Source: Leptolyngbya sp. Cla-17
Lineage (GTDB): Bacteria > Cyanobacteriota > Cyanobacteriia > Leptolyngbyales > Leptolyngbyaceae
DNA: 64,000 nt
Assembly: GCF_016807185.1 (NCBI RefSeq)
Contig: NZ_JAEVYN010000001.1
Coordinates: forward strand, 2,382,161-2,446,160
Direction of reading: 5' to 3'
Shown here in pieces: positions 1 to 8,099 of this stretch. The notes beneath the pieces were generated by a model, which saw nothing but the letters and a program-made list of their open reading frames with translations, had not been told where the DNA came from and ran no database searches. Both the position numbers and the translations under genes were made by a program. The stretch's first letter is position 1, and the number at the start of each line of letters is the position of its first letter.

Positions 1-426
1 ATTTTCAACACTTTGGTAGACGAAGAAGCCCGCCATATGGTGTTTTTTGTTAACTGGATTGCCCACAAGCAAATCACTGAAGGTCGGGGGGCACTGCGCC
101 CATTCTCTTCCTTTCAGCAATACACCGGGGCAGCGTTTCGGCGACTGGATAATTTTATGAGTATGGGTAAGGGTAAAAAGAAAACCGCTAATAAAAAAGG
201 CTTCACCGCTGCGGGAGCTAAGGCAGTGAAGGTTGATTTAACCCTGGAATCCTTCTTAGAAATGTGCATTGCAGAAAACGCTAAACGGATGCAGGCGTAT
301 CCTGAAGAACTGCTGCGCCCCGATTTTCTCCCCGCGATCGCGTCTCTTGCGTACAATACGGTGAAACTATTGCCAAAGCGGAAAGCTAGTCAGCCCGTCG
401 GTGAGGAAATAGGCGCTAGAGGGTAG
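1..426 (+). CDS. Ferritin-like protein, C-terminal part (5' truncated by window edge)
   Basis: The reading frame is open from base 1, so the N-terminus lies outside the window; about 141 residues are visible. Near the visible start the protein reads VDEEARHMVFFVNW, an acidic ExxH-type helix like those that bind iron in ferritin-like proteins. A Lys-rich stretch (GKGKKKTANKK) and a second helical segment follow. The stop codon at 424-426 lies inside the first unit of the downstream tandem repeat, so the last residues are encoded by repeat DNA. Assignment to the ferritin-like superfamily rests on the ExxH helix and a remembered likeness to cyanobacterial proteins; iron binding is not shown. It could equally be an unrelated helical protein. 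Confidence 0.55.
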   Translation: MFNTLVDEEARHMVFFVNWIAHKQITEGRGALRPFSSFQQYTGAAFRRLDNFMSMGKGKKKTANKKGFTAAGAKAVKVDLTLESFLEMCIAENAKRMQAYPEELLRPDFLPAIASLAYNTVKLLPKRKASQPVGEEIGARG

Positions 427-726
427 AGAGTACGGAGTTCGAGGTTCGGAGTTTGGGTGAGTCACGTACAGGATGCTTTAGAGGGTAAAGAGTACGGAGT
501 TCGAGGTTCGGAGTTTGGGGTGAATCACGTACAGGATGCTTTAGAGGGTAGAGAGTACGGAGTTCGAGGTTCGGAGTTTGGGTGAGTCACGTACAGGATG
601 CTTTAGAGGGTAAAGAGTACGGAGTTCGAGGTTCGGAGTTTGGGGTGAATCACGTACAGGATGCTTTAGAGGGTAGAGAGTACGGAGTTCGAGGTTCGGA
701 GTTTGGGTGAGTCACGTACAGGATGC
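419..726. repeat. Alternating tandem repeat, 62/63-bp units in A-B-A-B-A order
   Basis: Five units begin at 419, 481, 544, 606 and 669 with GAGGGTA. Units 1, 3 and 5 (type A, 62 bp) carry GGGTAGAGAG and TTTGGGTGAGTCAC. Units 2 and 4 (type B, 63 bp) carry GGGTAAAGAG and TTTGGGGTGAATCAC. The A and B types differ at the same positions every time, so the array grew by copying a 125-bp A+B dimer. Each unit contains a G/T-rich core (GTTCGAGGTTCGGAGTTTGG) like cyanobacterial short tandem repeats. No ORF of note spans the array. Confidence 0.95.
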
Positions 727-728
727 CT

Positions 729-1109
729 TCAAATGTGAGGTGCGGAGTTGCGAAGGTAAGAGGTAAACTTTGCAATTAGGCATACTGTCTCATCAGCTAA
801 ACTATAAAGCTGCTCAAATTTAGTGCTAGAGATATATTCCACATCCAGTGCTACATAGAGTAGAGACTGAACCTCAATAGCCGAACCACGGGCAATGTCC
901 AAGAAACGAGCAAATTCTTTTTGTCCTTTTCTAGCGAATCCCTCAGCAATATTGCTCATCACAGAAACGGCAGCGCCACGAATTTGATTTTTTAACTCAA
1001 AATCCTTAGCTAACTGACCGTCATTGCTTAGTTTGTAAACTGCCTTTACTAATTCCCTAGCTTTTTGCCAAGCTCGAATTTCCTCAAATCGTTGAATTCC
1101 CGCCATCAT
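729..1109 (-). CDS. Four-helix bundle protein (23S rRNA intervening-sequence protein family)
   Basis: This 126-residue protein matches the four-helix bundle family known as IVP/S23, first seen inside 23S rRNA intervening sequences and also common as stand-alone genes. Diagnostic pieces are RFEEIRAWQKARELVKAVY at the N-terminus, the central QIRGAAVSVMSNIAEGFAR and EFARFLDIARGSAIEVQSLL. The molecular function is unknown; family structures form pentamers. Two adjacent ATG codons (1109 and 1106) follow an AAAGGGTGG stretch that can serve as ribosome binding site. The gene is flanked on the left by the A/B array and on the right by CCCCGAA heptamers in the opposite orientation, which may mark it as part of a mobile or repeat-borne unit. 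Confidence 0.88.
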   Translation of the reverse strand: MMAGIQRFEEIRAWQKARELVKAVYKLSNDGQLAKDFELKNQIRGAAVSVMSNIAEGFARKGQKEFARFLDIARGSAIEVQSLLYVALDVEYISSTKFEQLYSLADETVCLIAKFTSYLRNSAPHI

Positions 1110-1163
1110 GCCACCCTTTATTTAGATTAAGTGTGTTCCAACTCATTCCCTCTCCGAACTTCA

Positions 1164-1198
1164 AACCCCGAACCCCGAACCCCGAACCCCGAACCCTG
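1164..1198. repeat. Heptanucleotide tandem repeat (AACCCCG)n
   Basis: Four perfect AACCCCG heptamers (1164-1191) are followed by one imperfect copy AACCCTG (1192-1198) and a decaying AACTCC tail. Read on the minus strand it is a GTTCGGGG-type repeat, the same style as the core of the array at 419-726 but inverted relative to it. This is the class of short tandemly repeated repetitive sequence common between cyanobacterial genes. Confidence 0.9.
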
Positions 1199-1229
1199 AA
1201 CTCCTTACCCCTAAAATACCCTTCTAATT

Positions 1230-1895
1230 TTGAGTACTCTCATTCAAACAATTCTGGTGCCTCAAGGAGCAGAGTACCAAGCCGTCTGCCGAGGCTTGGG
1301 GGGCATTGCCGATCCACCTAGAGTGTTTGCCACGCCTGCCGGAGCCGCGATCGCACCTTACTTGCAATCGCTGCAAGCCGCAGGCTCTTTGCGTGAGGGA
1401 CAGCCGATTCTGATGATGGGCTTATGCGGTGGCTTAATTGCAAAGCTGGAAATTGGTGATGTTGTGCTGTACGGCGAGAGTCTTGATCCGATAGCCCACG
1501 CGTGCGATCGCACTCTGACTGCCAAACTTCAAGCCCTGCTTGATGTACCTATAGTTCGTGGTGTCACCAGCGATCGCGTCATTTCCACCACTCACGATAA
1601 ACGGCAGCTTGCCGCCCAATTCAGCGCTGATGTGGTGGATATGGAAAGCGCCGCTGCTTTAGAGATCTTGAACGCGATCGGCGTTTCTACCGCTGTCCTG
1701 CGCGTCGTTAGCGATGATTGCCATCACAATATTCCCGATCTCAGTAATGCCTTCAACGCCGAGGGTTCCTTGCAGCCTGTAGCCTTGGCGATCGCCATGC
1801 TCCGCCAACCGATCGCCGCCACTCATCTTATCCGTAGCTCCCTACATGGTTTAAGGAGCCTACAAGAGTTGACCAATCGACTATTTGGAAAGTAA
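1230..1895 (+). CDS. hpnG: Hopanoid-associated phosphorylase/nucleosidase, HpnG-like
   Basis: The 221-residue protein belongs to the purine nucleoside phosphorylase/MTA-SAH nucleosidase superfamily. MGLCGGL (63-69) resembles the glycine-rich binding loop, VVDMESAA (135-142) supplies the Met-Glu pair that contacts the ribose, and SDD (161-163) sits where the catalytic Asp is expected. In hopanoid producers HpnG removes adenine from adenosylhopane; that role is inferred from the nearby cyclase and hpnB, and a plain MTA/SAH nucleosidase is the alternative. The start is a TTG at 1230: an in-frame stop lies at 1212-1214 and the next Met is residue 62, after conserved sequence. No clear Shine-Dalgarno sequence is visible. 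lexA follows 45 bp downstream on the same strand. Confidence 0.75.
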   Translation: MSTLIQTILVPQGAEYQAVCRGLGGIADPPRVFATPAGAAIAPYLQSLQAAGSLREGQPILMMGLCGGLIAKLEIGDVVLYGESLDPIAHACDRTLTAKLQALLDVPIVRGVTSDRVISTTHDKRQLAAQFSADVVDMESAAALEILNAIGVSTAVLRVVSDDCHHNIPDLSNAFNAEGSLQPVALAIAMLRQPIAATHLIRSSLHGLRSLQELTNRLFGK

Positions 1896-1940
1896 TTCGC
1901 GTGTACTATACTAAAGCCATATTTTTTAGATAGGCAAGTT

Positions 1941-2564
1941 ATGGAGCCTCTCAAGTCACGTGAGCAAAGACTGATGGACTTGCTAAGAGCTTACGAGCAA
2001 GATTACGGTTGCTCACCCTCTTATGAAGAGATGGCAAGTGCTATGGGCTATCGCTCGAAATCTCCCGTGCAAAATCTTGTAAAAAGTCTGGAACGTAAAA
2101 GGTATATCAAGAGGCAACCAAATAAAGCACGTACAATTCAAATTCTTGACTGCTTTGACCAAAAAAGCTGCATTCCTCTTTGGGGGACAATCGCGGCTGG
2201 AGGCATTGTTGACTCTTTCACCGATCATCCGATAGAGTCCTATGCTGTTTCAGAAGCACTGAATAAGCCTGGAAACTACGCGCTGAGGGTGATCGGCGAC
2301 AGCATGATTGACGCACATATCTGCAACAACGATGTTGTAATTTTAGGCCACAACCTAGAGGTAAACCGACTCAAGCCGGGGACTATTGTGGCAGCCCAGG
2401 TTGCTGGAGAAGGAACCACGCTGAAAAAGTTTTATCAGGAAGGCGCTTATGTCAGATTGGAGCCTGCCAACTCTAGTCCTGAGTTTAAATCGATGAAAAG
2501 ACATGCTTCCCAAGTTCAAATTCAAGGCGTTTTAGTCTTTGTACATAGAGAGTGTCTGCACTAA
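1941..2564 (+). CDS. lexA: LexA-type transcriptional repressor with intact S24 peptidase residues
   Basis: The 207-residue protein has an N-terminal winged-helix DNA-binding domain (residues 1-67, with PSYEEMASAMGY and SPVQNLVKSLERKRYI) and a C-terminal S24 self-cleavage domain. The scissile Ala-Gly pair is present in WGTIAAGG (A86-G87), the nucleophile is Ser121 in GDSMID, and the general base is Lys162 in TTLKKF. In the E. coli model RecA filaments trigger cleavage and derepress repair genes. Several cyanobacterial LexA proteins have lost these residues and control carbon or redox genes instead; this one has kept them, so cleavage is possible. No LexA operator could be assigned by eye. It lies between hopanoid-related genes, probably by chance. 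Confidence 0.9.
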   Translation: MEPLKSREQRLMDLLRAYEQDYGCSPSYEEMASAMGYRSKSPVQNLVKSLERKRYIKRQPNKARTIQILDCFDQKSCIPLWGTIAAGGIVDSFTDHPIESYAVSEALNKPGNYALRVIGDSMIDAHICNNDVVILGHNLEVNRLKPGTIVAAQVAGEGTTLKKFYQEGAYVRLEPANSSPEFKSMKRHASQVQIQGVLVFVHRECLH

Positions 2565-2627
2565 GGGACTGCGAGATATCCATCCCTTTCTGGCTCTACC
2601 TGTCCACGCAGTGGCTCACAGCACATA

Positions 2628-4385
2628 TCACTCCTTGGATGATAAAGAAAGTACTTCCAAATTTGTTGCCTGCATTTCGATCTTGATGTGATCGGCAAGG
2701 CGAATGGCTAGGGCGGCAATAGTCAGTGTGGGATTTGCATAGCCGCCCGTAGGAAATACAGAGCTGCTAGCAATAAACAGATTAGAAACCCCGTGCACTT
2801 TGCAATTGGCATCCACAACCCCCTGCCTGGGATCGTCATTCATGCGAGTACCGCCCATGTGATGGTGAAGACTTGCCAGCGATAGGTGGGGCAAGCCCTT
2901 ATCTCCTTCAAGCTTCATCGTGCCGATGCCTGCTTTAGCGAACTCTTCAGCAAAAATTTGCTGAGCCCGCTGCACACTGCGAATATCAATATCATTCCAG
3001 CGCCAGTAGAGTTGGGGTTTACGGGCACCTAAGCGATCGCACGCTTGCCCCAGCATAATCCGATTATTCGGATCGGGTGCTTGCTCGGTAATATGTACCA
3101 CTTCAAAGCAGTTGAATGACTTCTCCAGGTTTATTTCGTTGATCCACCCACTCACATCAAACCCATATTTTGACAAATAGGTCGGAGGTTTGTTGCCCCA
3201 TGAATCTCTCTTGCGCCACTGATAATACAGAATGTCGTCAATGCCTTTAAGACAGGTTGTTGTCTGCCTTAGTGCATTGTCAGGAAGTCGCCGCTTTTTA
3301 AAGGCATTGAGCAAGACTTTAGTCGCCTCAACCGCTTCTGAACGATACGCTTTGCCGTCAGGAAACAGCATTCGTAACAGATTCATGCGAAATAGAGCGG
3401 GGCGGGGAAAGATAGCAGCGTTGATGCCCAACAACTGCTGTTCTTGCCGACATTGCTCAGTTAAAACGGGTTTACCAATCACCATGGTGCCATTCGTCCA
3501 GTGGGCATCATATAGCCCCAAGGCTTTAAATCCACTAGAGTTCTGAGGCAGGAGCAACCCTGAACGAATCAGCGGGTGATCCATAAAGTAGCGACCCACG
3601 TTGTCATACTGGTTGCCCAGACCGCCCTGCTGATGGTGATCCGATAGCAGCAACAAGCGCACGTTTTCAACTGCACCCATCGCCAATACTACAAGTTTGG
3701 CGGCTATGTGAAACTGGTTTCCTTTTAGGGTAGCAACCCGCACCTGGGTTACAGTTTGAGCCAGTTGATCGGTTTCTAGTTCAACGGCTGTGCCATAGGT
3801 CAGCGTTTGAATATTCTGAGCTTGTTCTAGCTGATGGCGATATTCGTCTCTAAAAATATCGGAGGGACCAAATTGAAACATTTGGGTTTTGACGCGATCG
3901 CCCTGAAACGGAATCTGACGAGCATTTTCCCGTTCCCAAGTTGTCACATTGTAATCGTAAGGACCTGTCTGACAGGCGACATGAGCGCGTTGATAGTATG
4001 GATCAAGGTGCGATCGACAAAAAGCCCAACCGCTGTGCGGCATCCAATCGCGCTTTTCAAAATCAATCGCATCCAACGGAAGGTAGCGAACTCCATTGCG
4101 GTCCTTGCCGTACTGAATGCCCCAAATGTTAGAAGCTCCCCCAAATTGGCGCTGATGGAGATATTGAAAATTAGGATAGAAATCGCCAATTGCTTCATCA
4201 GCGCTGGCGGCTAGCAATTGAATGTCCGGTTCAGGCTGTAATCCACCGGCTTCAAGTAAACAAACCCGAAAATCTTGCCCAGCCAATTCCCGCGCCAGAA
4301 TGATTCCTGCAGGACCCGCACCAATCACACACACTTCAGTTGTAATAACTTCACCATCAGGAACTTGACGAGCATCTATCATCAT
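2628..4385 (-). CDS. GMC-family FAD-dependent oxidoreductase
   Basis: This 585-residue flavoenzyme has the Rossmann FAD-binding motif GAGPAG at residues 22-27, an acidic end of strand 2 (LLEAGG) and an FGGASNIWG loop typical of glucose-methanol-choline oxidoreductases. At the C-terminus, HHHMGGTRM and TGGYANPTLTIAALA match the GMC_oxred_C domain, where a His and a His/Asn pair act in catalysis. There is no signal peptide, so it is probably cytoplasmic or peripheral to membranes. The substrate cannot be read from sequence. It shares its strand with hpnB, 279 bp downstream of that gene's stop, in a hopanoid neighbourhood; oxidation of a hopanoid or other lipid alcohol is a speculative role. Two ATGs (4385, 4382) are possible starts. 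The 279-bp gap upstream holds no recognised feature. Confidence 0.88.
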   Translation of the reverse strand: MMIDARQVPDGEVITTEVCVIGAGPAGIILARELAGQDFRVCLLEAGGLQPEPDIQLLAASADEAIGDFYPNFQYLHQRQFGGASNIWGIQYGKDRNGVRYLPLDAIDFEKRDWMPHSGWAFCRSHLDPYYQRAHVACQTGPYDYNVTTWERENARQIPFQGDRVKTQMFQFGPSDIFRDEYRHQLEQAQNIQTLTYGTAVELETDQLAQTVTQVRVATLKGNQFHIAAKLVVLAMGAVENVRLLLLSDHHQQGGLGNQYDNVGRYFMDHPLIRSGLLLPQNSSGFKALGLYDAHWTNGTMVIGKPVLTEQCRQEQQLLGINAAIFPRPALFRMNLLRMLFPDGKAYRSEAVEATKVLLNAFKKRRLPDNALRQTTTCLKGIDDILYYQWRKRDSWGNKPPTYLSKYGFDVSGWINEINLEKSFNCFEVVHITEQAPDPNNRIMLGQACDRLGARKPQLYWRWNDIDIRSVQRAQQIFAEEFAKAGIGTMKLEGDKGLPHLSLASLHHHMGGTRMNDDPRQGVVDANCKVHGVSNLFIASSSVFPTGGYANPTLTIAALAIRLADHIKIEMQATNLEVLSLSSKE

Positions 4386-4664
4386 GACTTTAAAAAAGTA
4401 GGTTATCTAAATAAGATATGTATGATTTGAAACTATACATAAAGGAAAAGGCAGTAGCTTATCAAGCTTCAAATTATGCATCGAGTCTTTCCCCTACTGC
4501 GCTTTTAGTAACTTTTCTGAAGTAGCGGCTAAGAGCGTTTTCATCGACAATACTGAGTACTTAAACGTAGTCTTAAATACATTACTGAATCAATCTTATT
4601 TACATGACCTTAATATGTTGTCGATTTTTATGAATCTTTGATGTTTAGTCGCACCACGGAGAAT

Positions 4665-5963
4665 TTAAGGAGCTTCGCTAGTTGGATACACCCGTCCTTT
4701 CCAAGCTCCACCTTGCCCGCGCCAGTGACGGATTGCAGAATCGATTGTCATCAAGTTGTAGAGGAGGGCGGTCGCGGGTAAACAGATTGCCCACAGAACA
4801 GACAGCCCATACAGCCGGATGTTTGGCAAATAGGCGATCGTCATCAACGCCCAACCCAGAAAACCCGCTGCGCTCAGCATCCAGTTTTGGGTTAGCGCTC
4901 CACTTAAAGCAGCGATCGGGGAAACCAGATAGACCAGCGTCATGCCAAACACGGTTCCCACTAGCAAGAACGGCGAGTATCCCAATTGGGTATAGGCAGT
5001 GCGTGCCACCATATCCCAAATAGTTGCCAGTGTATCGTAAGGGCGGAGGCTGCGCGTAGTTTGCGTCAATCCCAGCCAGATTTTGCCCGACGTGGCAGAC
5101 GATGAATGATCAGATTTCTCGGTTTGACTAATCTCTTGTCCTTTCACCTTTTGAGCCAAGGAGCAATCATCAATTAAGGCTTGCCGCAAACTTTGTAAAC
5201 CGCCAATGGCTGACAACGCTTCACGCCGCATCAGGATGCAACCTCCAGCAGCAGCAGCGATCGCCCGATTAGGATTGTTGACCCAGGGAAAGGGATACAG
5301 CTTTTGAAAAAAGAAGACAAACGCAGGAATCAGCAGTTTTTCCCAGAAGCTCTGACAACGCAGCAGCACCATCAGCGAGACAAGATCCAGGTTATCTTGT
5401 TGAGCTTTAGTGACCAGTTGGCGTAGGTTTGCGCGATCGTGTTCAATATCGGCATCGGTCAACAAAAAATAATCTGGCAACGGATCAAAGGTTTGGGCAT
5501 GTTGAACCCCTTGCTCCATTGCCCACAGTTTGCCTGTCCAGCCTGCGGGTAGTGGTTTGGCACTAATGACCGTTAGCTTTTTAGATTGACTGAGTTCTTG
5601 GGCGATCGCTTCAGCAATCGTGCCTGTTCCATCGGTACTTTGGTCGTCTACCAAAATGATGTGCAACTGACCGGGATAGTTTTGCAGCAACAGCGATCGC
5701 AGGGTCATCGGCAGCATATCCGCTTCATTTCGAGCCGGAATTATCACGCAAATGGAAGGAGAGAAAGGGTTACGGGGTAGGGGGTAGGGGGTAATTAGCT
5801 CTTTAATTTCCGAACTTTCTACTTTGAACTCCGAACTCTCAACTCCCGACTCTGAACTTCTCTCTAACCGCTGATCACAGCGCCAAAACTGTCCCCAAAA
5901 TGCCAGCAATCCCGCCCAAATCAGTGTGGACAGCAGCGCAATCACTAAAACCACTTCACCCAT
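4665..5963 (-). CDS. hpnB: Hopene-associated glycosyltransferase HpnB
   Basis: The protein starts with a hydrophobic membrane segment, followed by a GT-A family 2 domain: VIIPARNEADMLP, a DDQSTDGT loop, a DADIEHD metal-binding DxD, and QALIDDCSLAQKVK with the conserved ED/DD acid pair. C-terminal membrane segments come after SLRPYDTLATIWDMVARTAY, which is characteristic of HpnB. The enzyme is thought to add sugar during hopanoid head-group synthesis, and squalene-hopene cyclase is divergent, 66 bp away. I chose the ATG at 5963; a TTG at 5999 would add 12 residues. The linker between the first membrane segment and the GT domain (5760-5864) is repeat-derived and unlike ordinary protein. A second low-complexity insert occurs after the LAQKVKG segment. 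Confidence 0.88.
   Translation of the reverse strand: MGEVVLVIALLSTLIWAGLLAFWGQFWRCDQRLERSSESGVESSEFKVESSEIKELITPYPLPRNPFSPSICVIIPARNEADMLPMTLRSLLLQNYPGQLHIILVDDQSTDGTGTIAEAIAQELSQSKKLTVISAKPLPAGWTGKLWAMEQGVQHAQTFDPLPDYFLLTDADIEHDRANLRQLVTKAQQDNLDLVSLMVLLRCQSFWEKLLIPAFVFFFQKLYPFPWVNNPNRAIAAAAGGCILMRREALSAIGGLQSLRQALIDDCSLAQKVKGQEISQTEKSDHSSSATSGKIWLGLTQTTRSLRPYDTLATIWDMVARTAYTQLGYSPFLLVGTVFGMTLVYLVSPIAALSGALTQNWMLSAAGFLGWALMTIAYLPNIRLYGLSVLWAICLPATALLYNLMTIDSAIRHWRGQGGAWKGRVYPTSEAP
5760..5864 (-). repeat. Repeat-derived insert inside the hpnB linker
   Basis: On the minus strand this stretch holds GTTCAGAGTCGGGAGTTG, GAGTTCGGAGTTC and AGTTCGG variants, then three TACCCCC-type octamers (GGGGGTAG on the plus strand near 5773-5791). 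These have the style of the intergenic repeats at 419-726 and 1164-1198. The insert is translated in frame as a Ser/Glu-rich segment (SSESGVESSEFKVESSEIK) and a Pro-rich tail, between the membrane helix and the catalytic domain, where HpnB homologues have a short variable linker. Confidence 0.7.
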
Positions 5964-6029
5964 CAGCACGATTGCCAAACTTAACGTACAAAGGCACAAT
6001 ACATCAACATTGGGGAGGAGTGTGAGTTA

Positions 6030-7991
6030 ATGCAAACGCAGGATCAAGTTTCGCAGTCGAACATATCGCTAGAAAAACTGAATCAGGTCATCGATCGCAG
6101 CCAAAACTATTTGCTAGCGCTACAGGCGGCAGAAGGCTACTGGTGGGCAGAGCTAGAGTCGAACGTGACGATGGCATCAGAGGTCGTGCTGCTCCACAAA
6201 ATTTGGGGCACCAATGCAACTCGCCCATTGCACAAAGTTGAAAACTATCTGCGCCGACAACAGCGCGATCATGGCGGCTGGGAGCTTTTTTATGGCGATC
6301 GCGGCGAACTCAGCACCAGCGTTGAAGCGTACATGGCAATGCGGTTATTGGGCGTGCCTGCATCCGATCCGGCGTTGCAACGGGCACGAAAATTTATCTG
6401 CGATCGCGGCGGTATCAGTAAAACTCGCATTTTTACCAAGTTTCATCTGGCGTTGATTGGTTGTTATGACTGGAGCGGCTTACCGTCTCTCCCCCCGTGG
6501 CTGATGCTACTGCCCGACAGCTTCCCAATCTATGAAATGTCGAGTTGGGCGCGGGGCAGCACTGTTCCCTTACTGATTGTGTTTGATCGAAAGCCCGTGT
6601 ATAGAGTCGATCCCGCGATCAATTTAGATGAACTGTATGCCGAAGGGCGGGAATATGCCAAGTTTGAACTGCCCAGCAAAGGTGATTGGAGCGATGTCTT
6701 TTTGTGGCTTGACCAAGCCTTCAAGCTGGGGGAAGCGCTAAATTTAGTGCCGTTTCGCGACGAAGGAATTGCCGCAGCGGAAAAATGGGTGTTGGAGAGA
6801 CAGGAGCCAACAGGCGACTGGGGCGGCATTATCCCCGCCATGTTGAACTCGCTGCTGGCATTGAGGGCGCTGGGGTACGATGCCAACGATCCGGCAGTAG
6901 TGCGGGGAATGCAATCCGTCGATCGCTTTGCCATTGAAACAGACGACTGCTACTGGATGCAGCCCTGTGTTTCGCCGGTGTGGGATACGGCATTAGTCAT
7001 CCGCGCCTTGGTCGATTCTGGCATTGCGCCCGACCATCCCGCCTTAGTCAAAAGTGCCCAATGGCTGCTGGATAACCAAATTTTGGATGATGGTGACTGG
7101 ACAGTCAAAAATAAAGCTGGCAAGCCCGGAGGCTGGGCATTTGAGTTTATCAATCGGTTTTATCCCGATGTGGATGACTCGGCGGTGGTAGTGATGGCGC
7201 TGAATGCCGTCCAGATGCCGAATGAGCCGATGAAACAGCAGGCGATCGCCCGTTGCGTCCAGTGGATCGCCACAATGCAGTGTAATGGTGGCGGTTGGGC
7301 GGCTTTTGACTTAAACAATGATGCTGATTGGCTCAACCAGGTGCCTTATGGCGATTTGAAAGCCATGATCGATCCCAACACTGCTGATGTCACCGCACGA
7401 GTGCTGGAGATGGCAGGACGATTGGACAAAGCCCAAATTCCGACATCGCTGTCGCAAACTGCCATTGATCGCGCGATCACCTATCTACGTCACGAACAAG
7501 AACCCGAAGGTGGTTGGTTCGGTCGTTGGGGAGTCAACTATATCTATGGGACGGGAGGTGTTTTGTCTGCACTCTCCTTGCTGGCGACCAATAGCTGTCA
7601 CCAGGAAATAGATCGCGGCGCAAACTGGCTGGTCACCTGCCAAAACCAAGATGGTGGTTGGGGCGAGACCTGTTTTAGTTATAATGATCGCTCCTTAATG
7701 GGACAGGGAGACAGTACCGCCTCTCAAACCGCATGGGCACTCACGGGATTGCTAGCCGCAGGCGACGCGACTGGCACTTACGCAATGGCGGCGATCGAAC
7801 GAGGAGTGCAGTACTTGCTCGATACTCAACGCTCCGATGGCACCTGGGATGAAGACTACTTCACCGGAACGGGCTTTCCAGGGCACTTCTACTTGAAATA
7901 TCACCTGTATCTGCAACATTTCCCCCTAACCGCGATCGGTCGCTATCGTGCCACTGCACTTAGACTAGGCGGGCTGTCCCAGGAGGATTGA
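6030..7991 (+). CDS. shc: Squalene-hopene cyclase
   Basis: The 653-residue enzyme has the full length of squalene-hopene cyclases, which fold squalene into hopene and diplopterol at the membrane. The catalytic acid motif DVDD is at residues 380-383 (DVDDSAVV). Many QW repeats are visible, including QAAEGYWWAELE near the N-terminus, DHGGWELF, EPEGGWFGRWG and CQNQDGGWGE. An ATG at 6030 is preceded by GGGGAGGAG about 10 bases upstream, a strong ribosome binding site. hpnB is divergent, so the two may share the 66-bp promoter region. The product would be the substrate for the HpnB and HpnG-like proteins in the same 7-kb locus. Confidence 0.97.
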   Translation: MQTQDQVSQSNISLEKLNQVIDRSQNYLLALQAAEGYWWAELESNVTMASEVVLLHKIWGTNATRPLHKVENYLRRQQRDHGGWELFYGDRGELSTSVEAYMAMRLLGVPASDPALQRARKFICDRGGISKTRIFTKFHLALIGCYDWSGLPSLPPWLMLLPDSFPIYEMSSWARGSTVPLLIVFDRKPVYRVDPAINLDELYAEGREYAKFELPSKGDWSDVFLWLDQAFKLGEALNLVPFRDEGIAAAEKWVLERQEPTGDWGGIIPAMLNSLLALRALGYDANDPAVVRGMQSVDRFAIETDDCYWMQPCVSPVWDTALVIRALVDSGIAPDHPALVKSAQWLLDNQILDDGDWTVKNKAGKPGGWAFEFINRFYPDVDDSAVVVMALNAVQMPNEPMKQQAIARCVQWIATMQCNGGGWAAFDLNNDADWLNQVPYGDLKAMIDPNTADVTARVLEMAGRLDKAQIPTSLSQTAIDRAITYLRHEQEPEGGWFGRWGVNYIYGTGGVLSALSLLATNSCHQEIDRGANWLVTCQNQDGGWGETCFSYNDRSLMGQGDSTASQTAWALTGLLAAGDATGTYAMAAIERGVQYLLDTQRSDGTWDEDYFTGTGFPGHFYLKYHLYLQHFPLTAIGRYRATALRLGGLSQED

Positions 7992-8099
7992 TAAACTATG
8001 TAAGTACATGAGCCAAAGGTTAATGATTAATGCTGAAAGATTTTCTAGTGATTAGTTCATCCCCTGAAATCATGGGCGGCACCCCAGTTTTTGCTGGCA

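Noticed and set aside
419..726. Array considered as a CRISPR array
   Set aside because: Units of 62-63 bp are contiguous and nearly identical throughout, with no variable spacers.
3834..4214. Plus-strand 126-residue frame
   Set aside because: It lies wholly inside the GMC oxidoreductase gene on the opposite strand and shows no family features.
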